From NCBI GenBank assembly GCA_036507955.1, contig DATCIH010000134.1, positions 1 through 30,815 of the forward strand: 30,815 nucleotides of DNA, written 5' to 3'. The number at the start of each line of letters is the position of its first letter. The first letter of the stretch is position 1. The stretch is from DATCIH01 sp036507955. GTDB lineage: Bacteria > Bacillota > Clostridia > Clostridiales > Clostridiaceae. The notes under the pieces were generated by a model. That model searched no databases and was not told the DNA's origin. It saw only the letters and a program-made list of their open reading frames with translations. The position numbers were made by a program, and so were the translations under genes. Below are positions 9,516-17,747 of the stretch, piece by piece.

Positions 9516-11329
9516 AAGTAATATATTCAAATATTCCTTTCTATATTATGCTTATAGCTTTTATAGCTGCATTAATATTAAATATTTCAAATATACTTTT
9601 AAAAAATAAATTTATGCTTATTAAAAAACTCATTTTTATTATTTCAGAGGTACTTATTTTTACTTTACTACTACTACTTATAAAACCCATACTAATGGAT
9701 AATAAAATATTAACCTATTGGTATGGAAATGTAGTTCCCACAAAAGATTGGGCTATAGGAATAGGGCTTGAAATCGATCATATAAATTATTTGTTTTCTA
9801 TTACTATCAGTTTTTTAATATTAATATATAGTATTTATTATGCTATATACCAAAAAAAACATTCCTACATATTAATTTTAACAGGTGGATTCATTGGTCT
9901 TATGTTTTCCGCAGACCTTTTTAATACCTTTGTTATGTTAGCAATAATTAGTATAGGTTTAACTGGATTATTAATAGATGCAAAGGAAAATAAGGAGGAA
10001 ATATTAAACTTTCTATTCACTAATTTTATATGCTTAACTCTTTTTTTAATAGGTATATTGTTTTTATATGCCAGATCTAGAAGTATAAATTTAGCTCAAC
10101 TATCTGCTCTTCTTCATGAAAGTCATGATGACATATCACTATTCGCTCTAGTTCTCATATTTGTATCCTTAGGGAGCATGTACTTTTTATGGCGTCGTAT
10201 AACAAATCTATCAAAGGTAAGTTCTCTTTTTCAGAGATTATTTAGCTTTGTATTAATTTATGTTTTACTGAGGACTATTTTTACATTATATCAAGGATAT
10301 TATCTAAATAAGATAGGCTATGTAGTTATAGTGGTAGGCATAATTGATTTGATTCCTAGGTTATTTATGTTATATAAAGAAAACAGAATAAATTATTACG
10401 TTATAACCCACCTAGATATACAAAGAGCTTTAATTTTTATTGCCTTCGGGTTTTCTATTATGAGTACTGGGAAAGCCTCCTTGCTTGGTTATTTGGCATT
10501 ACTATATGCAATAATAAGCATGATTTTAATTGAAGGTGTTATTCTTGTATCTTGTTTTATAATCAATAAGGATTTGGAAAAACTTACTTTTCAAAAATCT
10601 AGTAAGGTATTGCCGTTGATTATCCTTATTTTAGGATTACTTTCATTAGTGGGAATTCCGCCCTTTAGTGGATTTATATCAAAATGGCTCATGATAGAAA
10701 TAGGACTAACAAGTAAGGGAGCTCTCAGCTTTCTTGTAGTTTTCGGAATAACAATAATAATAACCACAATTTCCTCCTTTAGAATTCTTAAAGATATTAT
10801 AATAACTAAAAGCAAATTTCATTTTAACAAGCTAAAAGATTTAGTAGTATGCATACCTGCTTTGATACTACTAATTATATGTTTTCTTGGCGGCGTTTTT
10901 CAAGAATTCTTAACTAAAAATTGTTTTCTGCCCACTATTTATGAATTTTTCGATGTAAATAATTATATTGATACCTTGATGGGAAAGGGATATTCTGCCA
11001 AAATGCTTAAGGAAGCAATTTCAATTGACAGTTTATCCTATGAGTTTAAAGGGTATTATTTATTCATTATCTTGTTTTTAGCTTTGGCGATAATTATCCT
11101 TGCTTTCATTCAAATATATAGATATAAAAGTTCCAAGAATTTATTCCTTCAACTAACAAAAACTAAAAGACAGTTTGAAAAGCAATCTATAGAACCTCTA
11201 ATAAAATTAAGTGGTTTTATGCAGAAAATCAAAAGCAAAATTCCTGATAGAATAATATTAGATTATAGCCAAATGGCAACCCTATCCATAACATTATTAG
11301 CTGTAATAATCCTATATTTCTACATATAA
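9512..11329 (+). CDS. MrpD/MbhH/NuoN-like antiporter-type membrane protein lacking pump residues
   Basis: A 605-residue polytopic protein of the proton-conducting NADH-quinone oxidoreductase/MrpD family. Landmarks are DLFNTFV (135-141, matching DLFNLYVFFE), VSSLFQRLFSFVLIYVLLR (236-254, matching VSALLSGLLVKVGLYALLR) and the well-kept GIPPFSGFISKW. The TM5 glutamate essential in pumping members aligns with Ala144, and the TM7 lysine aligns with Phe246. No lysine is present in the helix that should hold the TM8 lysine. It is longer than a typical MrpD (about 490-500 residues), with extra C-terminal helices and a basic linker. Proton or sodium pumping therefore looks lost or different. It is the last gene of the hyp-membrane run, before two hairpins. 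Confidence 0.75.
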   Translation: MKVIYSNIPFYIMLIAFIAALILNISNILLKNKFMLIKKLIFIISEVLIFTLLLLLIKPILMDNKILTYWYGNVVPTKDWAIGIGLEIDHINYLFSITISFLILIYSIYYAIYQKKHSYILILTGGFIGLMFSADLFNTFVMLAIISIGLTGLLIDAKENKEEILNFLFTNFICLTLFLIGILFLYARSRSINLAQLSALLHESHDDISLFALVLIFVSLGSMYFLWRRITNLSKVSSLFQRLFSFVLIYVLLRTIFTLYQGYYLNKIGYVVIVVGIIDLIPRLFMLYKENRINYYVITHLDIQRALIFIAFGFSIMSTGKASLLGYLALLYAIISMILIEGVILVSCFIINKDLEKLTFQKSSKVLPLIILILGLLSLVGIPPFSGFISKWLMIEIGLTSKGALSFLVVFGITIIITTISSFRILKDIIITKSKFHFNKLKDLVVCIPALILLIICFLGGVFQEFLTKNCFLPTIYEFFDVNNYIDTLMGKGYSAKMLKEAISIDSLSYEFKGYYLFIILFLALAIIILAFIQIYRYKSSKNLFLQLTKTKRQFEKQSIEPLIKLSGFMQKIKSKIPDRIILDYSQMATLSITLLAVIILYFYI

Positions 11330-11340
11330 AAAAGGACATG

Positions 11341-11366
11341 CCACCCATTGCAATGGGTTGGTTTTT
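11341..11366 (+). terminator. Terminator after the hyp/membrane operon
   Basis: CCACCCATTG (11341-11350) pairs with CAATGGG-T-TGG (11351-11361) with one bulged base, followed by TTTTT. It lies 12 bases after the stop of the antiporter-like gene. Confidence 0.65.
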
Positions 11367-11400
11367 GAGATGCATATATGGAATTAACATATTAGTTAAC

Positions 11401-11438
11401 ATGAAAAATAGCAGGAATTCGTTCCTGCTATTTTTCAT
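11401..11438. terminator. Strong bidirectional terminator
   Basis: A perfect 17-bp stem (11401-11417 with 11422-11438) with a TTCG tetraloop, its arms holding AAAAA and TTTTT runs. It sits between the convergent membrane operon and ychF and can stop transcription both ways. Confidence 0.9.
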
Positions 11439-11476
11439 GTATATTATTATAAATTATTTAAATATCTTAGATTTAA

Positions 11477-12577
11477 CTATACGTTAAATCTAAAATTAAC
11501 TACATCTCCATCCTTCATTATGTATTCCTTGCCCTCAAGCCGAAATAATCCTTTTTCTTTTGCTGCTAGCTCAGAACCACAATTAACAAGATCGTCATAA
11601 GATATTATTTCAGCTCTTATAAAACCTCTTTCAATATCTGTATGAATTTTTCCTGCGGCGGCGGGTGCTTTTGTACCCTTTACTATAGTCCAAGCTCTAA
11701 CCTCAGTAACTCCTGCAGTTAGAAAACTCATTAATCCAAGCAATTTATAGCTAGAATGTATAAGCTTATCAAGTCCTGTCTCAGTTAGGCCATACTCTCC
11801 TAAAAGCTCCATTTTTTCATCGTCTTCCAATGAGGAAAGTTCCTCTTCAAGCTTACTACAAATTGCTATAACCTGGGAGCTTTCTTCTTTTGCAAACTGT
11901 ATTATCTTAGAAACTAAAGGATTCTTCATAGGATCCCCTTCCATTAAGGCTTCCTCAGAAATGTTAGCAACATATAGTACAGGCTTTGAAGTTAATAGAA
12001 ATAATTCTTTAACAATTTCATTTTCTTCATCACTAACAGTGAGAGTTCTTACTGGCTTTCCACTCTCAAGATGAGCTTTTATTCTTGTTATTAATTCATA
12101 CTCTGCCTTTGCTTTCTTGTCTCCAGCTCTGAATAACTTAGTAGCCTTTTCTAGTCTTCTATCTAAGATCTCAAGATCTGAAAATATAAGTTCAAAATTA
12201 ATTGTTTCAATATCTCTTAAAGGGTCTATAGAACCATCAACATGAACTACATTTTCATCTTCAAAGCATCTTACCACATGGATTATAGAAGCGACCTCTC
12301 TGATATGAGACAAAAATTTATTACCTAGGCCCTCCCCCTTACTTGCACCTTTAACTAAACCTGCAATATCATAAAACTCTATAGAAGTATGTACCTTTTT
12401 TCTTGATGCATACATTGTTTCAAGAACATCTAATCGTTTATCAGGGACATTTACAACACCAACATTGGGTTCAATTGTACAAAATGGATAATTCGCTGCT
12501 AATGCACCAGCTTTAGTTATTGCATTAAAAAGAGTGCTTTTTCCTACGTTTGGTAAACCTACAATTCCAAGTTTCAT
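11477..12577 (-). CDS. ychF: Obg-family ribosome-associated ATPase YchF
   Basis: A 366-residue YchF (EngD/OLA1 family), full length. The G1 motif GLPNVGKST is at residues 6-14, followed by DIAGLVKGASKGEGLGNKFL with the G3 region. The usual NKxD base-recognition motif is replaced by NISE, the NxxE form that makes YchF prefer ATP. A coiled-coil insertion and a C-terminal TGS domain (with FIRAEIISYDDLV) complete the protein. It binds ribosomes and is linked to stress and translation control. GGAAAGGA lies about 10 bases before the ATG on the minus strand. Confidence 0.97.
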   Translation of the reverse strand: MKLGIVGLPNVGKSTLFNAITKAGALAANYPFCTIEPNVGVVNVPDKRLDVLETMYASRKKVHTSIEFYDIAGLVKGASKGEGLGNKFLSHIREVASIIHVVRCFEDENVVHVDGSIDPLRDIETINFELIFSDLEILDRRLEKATKLFRAGDKKAKAEYELITRIKAHLESGKPVRTLTVSDEENEIVKELFLLTSKPVLYVANISEEALMEGDPMKNPLVSKIIQFAKEESSQVIAICSKLEEELSSLEDDEKMELLGEYGLTETGLDKLIHSSYKLLGLMSFLTAGVTEVRAWTIVKGTKAPAAAGKIHTDIERGFIRAEIISYDDLVNCGSELAAKEKGLFRLEGKEYIMKDGDVVNFRFNV

Positions 12578-12733
12578 TTATGTACAGTCCTTTCCTAAAT
12601 AATTTAATCTCATAAAATTATATCCTACATTAAATTTAAATACAAGAAAAGTATATTAGTGAATATAAAATGTGAATATAAAACACTTATTCTGCAAATA
12701 ATATATGTAGGTATAAATTTTTTTAGGAAAAAA

Positions 12734-12760
12734 GGAGGAAAATAATAACAAATATAGAAT
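12734..12760 (+). promoter_or_regulatory. Sigma-H-type promoter of the spoIIA operon
   Basis: GGAGGAAAA (12734-12742) and ATAGAAT (12754-12760) match the sigma-H consensus RnAGGAwWW and RnnGAAT with an 11-base spacer. spoIIA is transcribed by sigma-H at the onset of sporulation in Bacillus and clostridia. The site is 38 bases upstream of spoIIAA. Confidence 0.75.
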
Positions 12761-12786
12761 AATATAAGTGTTAGACTTATTTTTAT

Positions 12787-12798
12787 GGGGGGGTATAT
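12787..12798 (+). promoter_or_regulatory. spoIIAA: Homopolymeric G7 ribosome binding site of spoIIAA
   Basis: Seven consecutive G residues (12787-12793) stand 5 bases before the ATG, in place of the AGGAGG type seen elsewhere in the window. No other Shine-Dalgarno sequence lies at the right distance, so this tract decides the start. Confidence 0.6.
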
Positions 12799-13155
12799 AT
12801 GCAATTAGGATATTATTTTGAGAAGGATATTATGATAGTTGATATTTCTGGAGAGCTTGATCATCATAATGCAGATGAAGTACGAAGTAGGATAGATGAT
12901 TGGATCGACAGATTTAATACAAAGAAGCTGATTCTTAATCTATCGGGTGTGTCTTTTATGGATAGTTCGGGAATAGGGATTGTTATTGGGAGGTATAAAA
13001 AGATAACACTACGAAGTGGAAGTATCAATATCATTAACACTAATGAAGCGTTAAAAAAAGTATTTGATTTATCTGGTTTGTTTAAGATTGTTAAGTGTTT
13101 TCAAGATAAGGATAAGGCAATTGCTGATATAAGGGGGGATAATCATGAAGGATAA
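12799..13155 (+). CDS. spoIIAA: Anti-sigma F factor antagonist SpoIIAA
   Basis: A 118-residue STAS-domain protein. Unphosphorylated SpoIIAA binds SpoIIAB and frees sigma F in the forespore; SpoIIAB inactivates it by phosphorylation and SpoIIE restores it. The phosphorylation motif MDSSGIGIV places the serine at 56/57, matching Ser58 of B. subtilis. The length is normal. Its 3' end overlaps spoIIAB by 11 bases, as in other spoIIA operons, which keeps the antagonist and the kinase in balance. The first gene of the operon, it follows a sigma-H-like promoter. Confidence 0.96.
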   Translation: MQLGYYFEKDIMIVDISGELDHHNADEVRSRIDDWIDRFNTKKLILNLSGVSFMDSSGIGIVIGRYKKITLRSGSINIINTNEALKKVFDLSGLFKIVKCFQDKDKAIADIRGDNHEG

Positions 13156-13573
13156 CTTTGTAAAAATTCAATTTGCGAGTAAATCTTCAAATGAAAGTTT
13201 TGCAAGAGTTGCTATAGCCGCTTTTGCTGCACAGCTTGATCCTACAATTGAAGAGCTTACAGATGTTAAGACTGCAATTTCTGAAGCAGTAACGAATTGT
13301 ATAATTCACGGTTATGAAAATGGTCAGGGAATAGTAACCTTAATAGCCAGCATAGAGGGAAGAGATTTAACAGTCGAGATTTTAGATAATGGGTTTGGTA
13401 TTGAAAACATAGAATTGGCCAGGCAGCCATTATATACTTCAAAACCAGATCTAGAAAGATCTGGTATGGGCTTTACTGTAATGGAAACCTTTATGGATTC
13501 TTTAGAGGTAGTATCTAAACTTCATGAGGGAACCAAGATAATAATGAAAAAAAACTTTAAATCAATTAGTTAG
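13145..13573 (+). CDS. spoIIAB: Anti-sigma F factor and serine kinase SpoIIAB
   Basis: A 142-residue GHKL-type ATPase. It binds sigma F and holds it inactive, and phosphorylates SpoIIAA. The N-box SEAVTNCIIHGYEN, the G1 box DNGFGI and the G2 box GMGFTVM are all present and spaced as in the family. GGGGGG lies upstream of the ATG within the end of spoIIAA. The sigF gene follows after 10 bases, so the anti-sigma and its target are made from the same message. Confidence 0.96.
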   Translation: MKDNFVKIQFASKSSNESFARVAIAAFAAQLDPTIEELTDVKTAISEAVTNCIIHGYENGQGIVTLIASIEGRDLTVEILDNGFGIENIELARQPLYTSKPDLERSGMGFTVMETFMDSLEVVSKLHEGTKIIMKKNFKSIS

Positions 13574-13583
13574 GTGGATTATA

Positions 13584-14339
13584 ATGGACGAAGATGTTTT
13601 AAAAAAGGGAGATAGTATATATGACGGCAATATATCATTAATTGAACATTCAAGAAATGGTGATAAAGCAGCATTGAACTTATTGATAGAAAGAAATCTT
13701 CCCCTAGTATCTGCTATAAGCAAAAAGTTTTTAAATAGAGGCTATGAGTATGAGGATATCTTTCAAATCGGTTGTATGGGGATTATTAAAGCTATAAATA
13801 ATTTTGATACTAAGTTCAATGTAAAGTTTTCTACATATGCAGTTCCAATGATTATGGGAGAAATTAAAAGATTTTTACGAGATGATGGAATAATTAAGGT
13901 TAGCAGAAGTTTAAAAAATACTGCAAGAAAATTACATTATGATAAAGAGAATTTGACAAAGGAACTAGGTAGAGATCCTACTTTAGCAGAACTAGCAAAA
14001 TTTTCTGGTATAGGTCCAGAGGATATATTAATTGCTAATGAATCAGTAAATAATGTGCAATATTTATATGAGGTCATTCATCAGGATGACGGAGCTCCTG
14101 TTTTACTTATTGATAAACTAAGTGAAAAGGTAGAGGAAGATACAGAGGTTATAGACAAGATAGCGTTAAAAGAAGCATTATCAAATTTAGATAGTAAATC
14201 GAGACAGATTATAATGTTAAGATATTTTAAGGATAAAACACAGATAGAAGTGGCTAAAATGTTAGGTATAAGCCAGGTACAAGTCTCCAGAATAGAAAAG
14301 AAAGTATTAAGGGTTATGAAGGATAAATTAGAAGATTAA
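13584..14339 (+). CDS. sigF: RNA polymerase sporulation sigma factor F
   Basis: A 251-residue sigma-70-family factor that directs early forespore gene expression. Region 2 is seen in EDIFQIGCMGIIKAINNFD and FSTYAVPMIMGEIKRFLRDD, with the core-binding and -10 recognition helices. Region 3 covers about residues 110-160, and region 4 ends in a helix-turn-helix, TQIEVAKMLGISQVQVSRIE. Length and order fit sigma F in a spoIIA operon rather than sigma G, which is similar in sequence but lies elsewhere. AGGTGG precedes the ATG, and a terminator follows at once. Confidence 0.95.
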   Translation: MDEDVLKKGDSIYDGNISLIEHSRNGDKAALNLLIERNLPLVSAISKKFLNRGYEYEDIFQIGCMGIIKAINNFDTKFNVKFSTYAVPMIMGEIKRFLRDDGIIKVSRSLKNTARKLHYDKENLTKELGRDPTLAELAKFSGIGPEDILIANESVNNVQYLYEVIHQDDGAPVLLIDKLSEKVEEDTEVIDKIALKEALSNLDSKSRQIIMLRYFKDKTQIEVAKMLGISQVQVSRIEKKVLRVMKDKLED

Positions 14340-14367
14340 AAAGCAGGCAATTGAATTTGCCTGCTTT
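14340..14367. terminator. Bidirectional terminator between sigF and the PBP gene
   Basis: AAAGCAGGCAA-type arm (14340-14350) pairs with TTGCCTGCTTT (14357-14367) around a TTGAAT loop. It lies directly after the sigF stop and 24 bases from the stop of the convergent gene. Confidence 0.8.
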
Positions 14368-14390
14368 AGTTCTGTATTTAAATATATCTT

Positions 14391-16847
14391 TTATGGAGTG
14401 ACAACCACGGCTCCATCTTTAGGTTTTGTGTCTTTAGTAGGTGGAGTAGTATCAGTAGGTGGTGGAATAATAGTAGGTGGTGGAATAATAGTAGGTGGTG
14501 GTATAAGAATAGCTGGTGTATCATCAACCAGGGTTGGTGCTACAAATTGCTGATCCCTAAGGCCAACTGTTGGTATATAATCTCTTTTAATATAAACTTT
14601 ATTTTGTATAAGATTTAGAGGAGTATTAGCTGTAGCCAACTTCCCATTTGAAGAATTAATTTTTACAGAGACATGAGTTTCACAGAGGGTAGTTGGGACG
14701 GTTCCATCTATAAACATTTCAGTTCTAATTCTATCCCCTCTAGGATCTTGGGCACATAAATCTGTAGGGACCTTACCAGAATCTATACAGATAGGAGAAG
14801 TAGTAATTCCATCTGGTTTGGCAATACCCTTACTGGCAAGACCAGTATGAACTACAGCCATAATTTCTCCCCATATTCTTGCAGAGGTATTACTGCTTAA
14901 GCCTGATTTTGAATATACAGTAGGTCTATCACTACCAAGCCATACAGCACCAGAGTAATAAGGAGTTAAACCACAAAACCAAAAATCCTCCATATTTCCA
15001 GTAGTACCAGTTTTTCCAGCAACTTGGTAGGCCCCATTAAAGTTTGCATTATAACCAGTTCCGCCACCGGAAACCGGACCCTTTAAAAGGTCATACATTA
15101 TAAAAGCTGCCTGGGGAGATATTACAGGGGTTGTGACAATAGGGGAATTATCCAAAATAGTAACTCCATTTTTGTTTTCCACCTTAGTATATAATTTGGC
15201 CTGAGTATAAAGTCCATTATTCCCAAAAGTACCATAGGCAGTTGCCATAGCCATAGTATTAGTACCATAGGTTAATTGGCCAAGAGCTAAGGCAGCAGCG
15301 CTGCTCTTATCAGCATCAACAAGCTTAATTCCATATTTATCAGCATAGGCGGCACCAGTCTTAAAGCCTAATTGATATTCAAGCTTAACAGCAACTACAT
15401 TAATTGACTTCATTATAGCGTTTCTTATGGTGCTATAACCAGTAAAAACATTATCATCATTTCTTGGATAATAAGGCTTTCCATCTGCTCCAGGATTAAG
15501 TTTACCTAAATCTGGAGATAAAGGAGAGTCCTCAATAACTGTTCCAGGTGTAGCAATTTTTAAATCGATAGCCGGAGAATATACGGTTAAGGGCTTTATA
15601 GAAGAACCAGTAGGCTTTAAAAATGCCTTCGACCCATTAAACGCCGCACGATTAAAGGAACCAGGCGCTTGTACACCTCTACCTCCAATAATAACCTTTA
15701 CTTCTCCTGTGTGATAATCCTCAACAACTGCTGAAGCTTCAAGCTTTTTTAAGCCGGTTTCCTTATCTATTACTGAAGCTACACCTGTACCATAGCTACT
15801 ATCCGCATCAATTATAGCTTGGGAGGCATCCTGCAGGGATTTATTCATAGTGGTATATATTTTTAAGCCACCATACATTAGTAGATTATTTATTTCACTA
15901 TCACTATAATGATATTGAGCCTTTAGATCGGTTTTTATTTGCTCCATAACCGGTCTATCAAACCATTCATATTTTAATATGTCTGAGCTTTTTGATTGTG
16001 TAAAAACTAATTTCTTTCCGTCTAAATCCTTTAAAGCTTGATCGTATTGTGCTTTTGTAATGGAATGGGCTTTATCTGGATTTGTATACATTTTATATAA
16101 TACTGTTTTAGTTCTTTTTATGTAATTAACTGGACTTTTTAAATTTATTGGGGAATAAGCATAATAATAAACGGGAGATTGGGTTACACCAGCTATATAA
16201 GCGGTCTCAATCAAATTAAGGTCTTTTACTGACTTATTGAAATATTGATTAGCAGCAGCATCAACTCCATAAGCCTGGCCACCTAAAAAGATTGTATTTA
16301 AGTAAGCTTCTAAGATCTGATCTTTATTCAGATGCTTTTCAAGCTCAGTAGCTAGATACATTTCTTGCACTTTTCTTGTTATATCAACCTTGGGAGTAAG
16401 TATAGTATTTTTTATTAACTGTTGGGTTATGGTGGAACCACCTTGACGGCTAGGATTATGAGTTAAATAATTTTTTACATCGATATAGAAGGAACCTAAT
16501 ATTCTTTTTACATCGATACCTTTATGCTGGAAAAATCGTTCGTCCTCTATGCTAACAAAGGCACTTATCATAGTTTTCGGAACATCACTTAATTGAACGA
16601 TGGTTCTTTTTTGATCTGTGGGAGCAATATCCATAAATTGTTTTTTGTCATCATATAGAATGGTGGGCTGATTTAAATTTTCAATCTCATTTAAATCAAG
16701 AGCAGGTGCAGTTTTAATCATTGCAAGAACTACTCCAGCTCCAGCTACTGCCCCAAGTATTATTGCTGAAAAAATAAATAACATAGTATACTTAAATATT
16801 TTCAGCCCAACCTTTTTTCCCTTTTTAGTAGTATTTTTCTGAACCAT
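14391..16847 (-). CDS. Class A penicillin-binding protein (transglycosylase/transpeptidase)
   Basis: An 818-residue bifunctional PBP that polymerises and cross-links peptidoglycan outside the membrane. A short basic cytoplasmic tail precedes one membrane anchor (about residues 15-45). The GT51 domain holds the catalytic-glutamate motif SIEDERFFQHKGID (Glu101) and RQGGSTITQQL. The transpeptidase domain has SSIK (Ser415, Lys418), SIN at 481-483 and KTG at 612-614. The tail is Pro/Thr-rich with tandem IIPPPT repeats. The start at 16847 is preferred over 16871 because AAGGAGGA (16852-16859) lies 4 bases before it; the longer form would span that site. A PBP1a-like housekeeping enzyme is most likely; a sporulation role is possible but not shown. 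Confidence 0.96.
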   Translation of the reverse strand: MVQKNTTKKGKKVGLKIFKYTMLFIFSAIILGAVAGAGVVLAMIKTAPALDLNEIENLNQPTILYDDKKQFMDIAPTDQKRTIVQLSDVPKTMISAFVSIEDERFFQHKGIDVKRILGSFYIDVKNYLTHNPSRQGGSTITQQLIKNTILTPKVDITRKVQEMYLATELEKHLNKDQILEAYLNTIFLGGQAYGVDAAANQYFNKSVKDLNLIETAYIAGVTQSPVYYYAYSPINLKSPVNYIKRTKTVLYKMYTNPDKAHSITKAQYDQALKDLDGKKLVFTQSKSSDILKYEWFDRPVMEQIKTDLKAQYHYSDSEINNLLMYGGLKIYTTMNKSLQDASQAIIDADSSYGTGVASVIDKETGLKKLEASAVVEDYHTGEVKVIIGGRGVQAPGSFNRAAFNGSKAFLKPTGSSIKPLTVYSPAIDLKIATPGTVIEDSPLSPDLGKLNPGADGKPYYPRNDDNVFTGYSTIRNAIMKSINVVAVKLEYQLGFKTGAAYADKYGIKLVDADKSSAAALALGQLTYGTNTMAMATAYGTFGNNGLYTQAKLYTKVENKNGVTILDNSPIVTTPVISPQAAFIMYDLLKGPVSGGGTGYNANFNGAYQVAGKTGTTGNMEDFWFCGLTPYYSGAVWLGSDRPTVYSKSGLSSNTSARIWGEIMAVVHTGLASKGIAKPDGITTSPICIDSGKVPTDLCAQDPRGDRIRTEMFIDGTVPTTLCETHVSVKINSSNGKLATANTPLNLIQNKVYIKRDYIPTVGLRDQQFVAPTLVDDTPAILIPPPTIIPPPTIIPPPTDTTPPTKDTKPKDGAVVVTP
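14452..14510 (-). repeat. Short tandem repeat encoding IIPPPT units
   Basis: An 18-base unit, GGTGGTGGAATAATAGTA on the plus strand, occurs about three times in a row with few changes. It lies in frame in the PBP gene and encodes repeated Ile-Ile-Pro-Pro-Pro-Thr in the extracellular tail, so copy number could change without a frameshift. Confidence 0.8.
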
Positions 16848-16891
16848 TTTTTCCTCCTTATGGCAATCCACTTTTTCGACGGCATTAAGAT

Positions 16892-16920
16892 ATTATACCA
16901 TAAAAAAGTAAAATATTGAA
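16892..16920 (-). promoter_or_regulatory. Promoter of the penicillin-binding protein gene
   Basis: On the minus strand a perfect TATAAT (16892-16897) carries the TGn extension and follows TTCAAT (16915-16920) by 17 bases. It lies 45 bases upstream of the chosen start codon. Confidence 0.55.
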
Positions 16921-16985
16921 TAGATGTAGCGAATTACAGTATATAATAGAAATATTAGCATATATTGGAATAACTCAGGATTGAG

Positions 16986-17663
16986 GTGGTTAATATAATT
17001 AAGAATAAACACATAAAAGTTAAATTAATGATTTTCTTTATATTTATTGCTAGTTCTTTTATTTTATTCCTATATACCTTCGATAAAATTGCTTCTCCTA
17101 CAATAGCAGTAGTAGGTGATGCACAAATGAGAGCTAAATCTATAGAAATTATAAATAGAGCAATTATAGATGAATACTCTAAAGAATTTAAATATAATGA
17201 AGTTATTCAAACGGAAAAGGATAAGGACGGTAATATTGTAATGCTTAGTGCGGATACCTTGAAGATGAATAAGATAGCTTGTGATGTATCCTTGAAAGCC
17301 CAAGAGGATTTATCAAAGCTTGGTAGCATAGGTATAAAAATTCCTATGGGCTATATTTTTAGAAATAATATTTTAGCTGGCTTTGGTCCGAATATCACTA
17401 TTAGAATGCAACCATATGGAAGTATAGAAACTAAATATTCTTCTACTTTTGATAGCGCAGGTATAAATCAAACCAGACATAAAATTTATGTTGAGTTAAC
17501 TACTACAATAAGAGTTATACTTCCACTTAAAATTGATAATCTGGAAATAAAAAATGAAGTTCCTATAGCTGAAACAATAATAATAGGAAAGATTCCTCAA
17601 ACTAATATGAGTTTAGATTTAAATAATGCGGGTTATAAAACTAGCACAGCGGATAATAAATAA
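16986..17663 (+). CDS. yunB: Sporulation protein YunB
   Basis: A 225-residue protein of the YunB family. In Bacillus it is a mother-cell sporulation protein under sigma E and its biochemical role is not known. One N-terminal membrane helix (about residues 13-30) is followed by an extracytoplasmic alpha/beta domain with VGDAQMRAKSIEIINRAI, then the conserved segments KIPMGYIF, GFGPNITIRMQPYGSIET and a final TIIIGKIPQTN. The start is uncertain: GTG at 16986 is the only standard start codon, but the best Shine-Dalgarno sequence, GAGGTGG (16983-16989), overlaps it and would instead serve an ATA or ATT at 16995 or 16998. It is divergent from the PBP gene. Confidence 0.88.
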   Translation: MVNIIKNKHIKVKLMIFFIFIASSFILFLYTFDKIASPTIAVVGDAQMRAKSIEIINRAIIDEYSKEFKYNEVIQTEKDKDGNIVMLSADTLKMNKIACDVSLKAQEDLSKLGSIGIKIPMGYIFRNNILAGFGPNITIRMQPYGSIETKYSSTFDSAGINQTRHKIYVELTTTIRVILPLKIDNLEIKNEVPIAETIIIGKIPQTNMSLDLNNAGYKTSTADNK

Positions 17664-17682
17664 GCAATTAGCTATACTAATG

Positions 17683-17711
17683 TTTACATAACTAATTAGG
17701 TAGTATAAAAT
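17683..17711 (+). promoter_or_regulatory. Possible sigma-A promoter of hflX
   Basis: TTTACA (17683-17688), a 17-base spacer and TAAAAT (17706-17711) lie in the gap between yunB and hflX, 36 bases before the hflX ATG. Confidence 0.45.
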
Positions 17712-17747
17712 TGTAGCTAAGCATTCTTTAAGTTTGGAGATGATTTA

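Noticed and set aside
14452..14510. CRISPR-like repeat
   Set aside because: Units are 18 bases, directly adjacent without spacers and in frame in a coding region.
17664..17720. Separated TTAGCTA / TAGCTAA inverted repeat before hflX
   Set aside because: Seven-base arms about 40 bases apart in AT-rich sequence are expected by chance.
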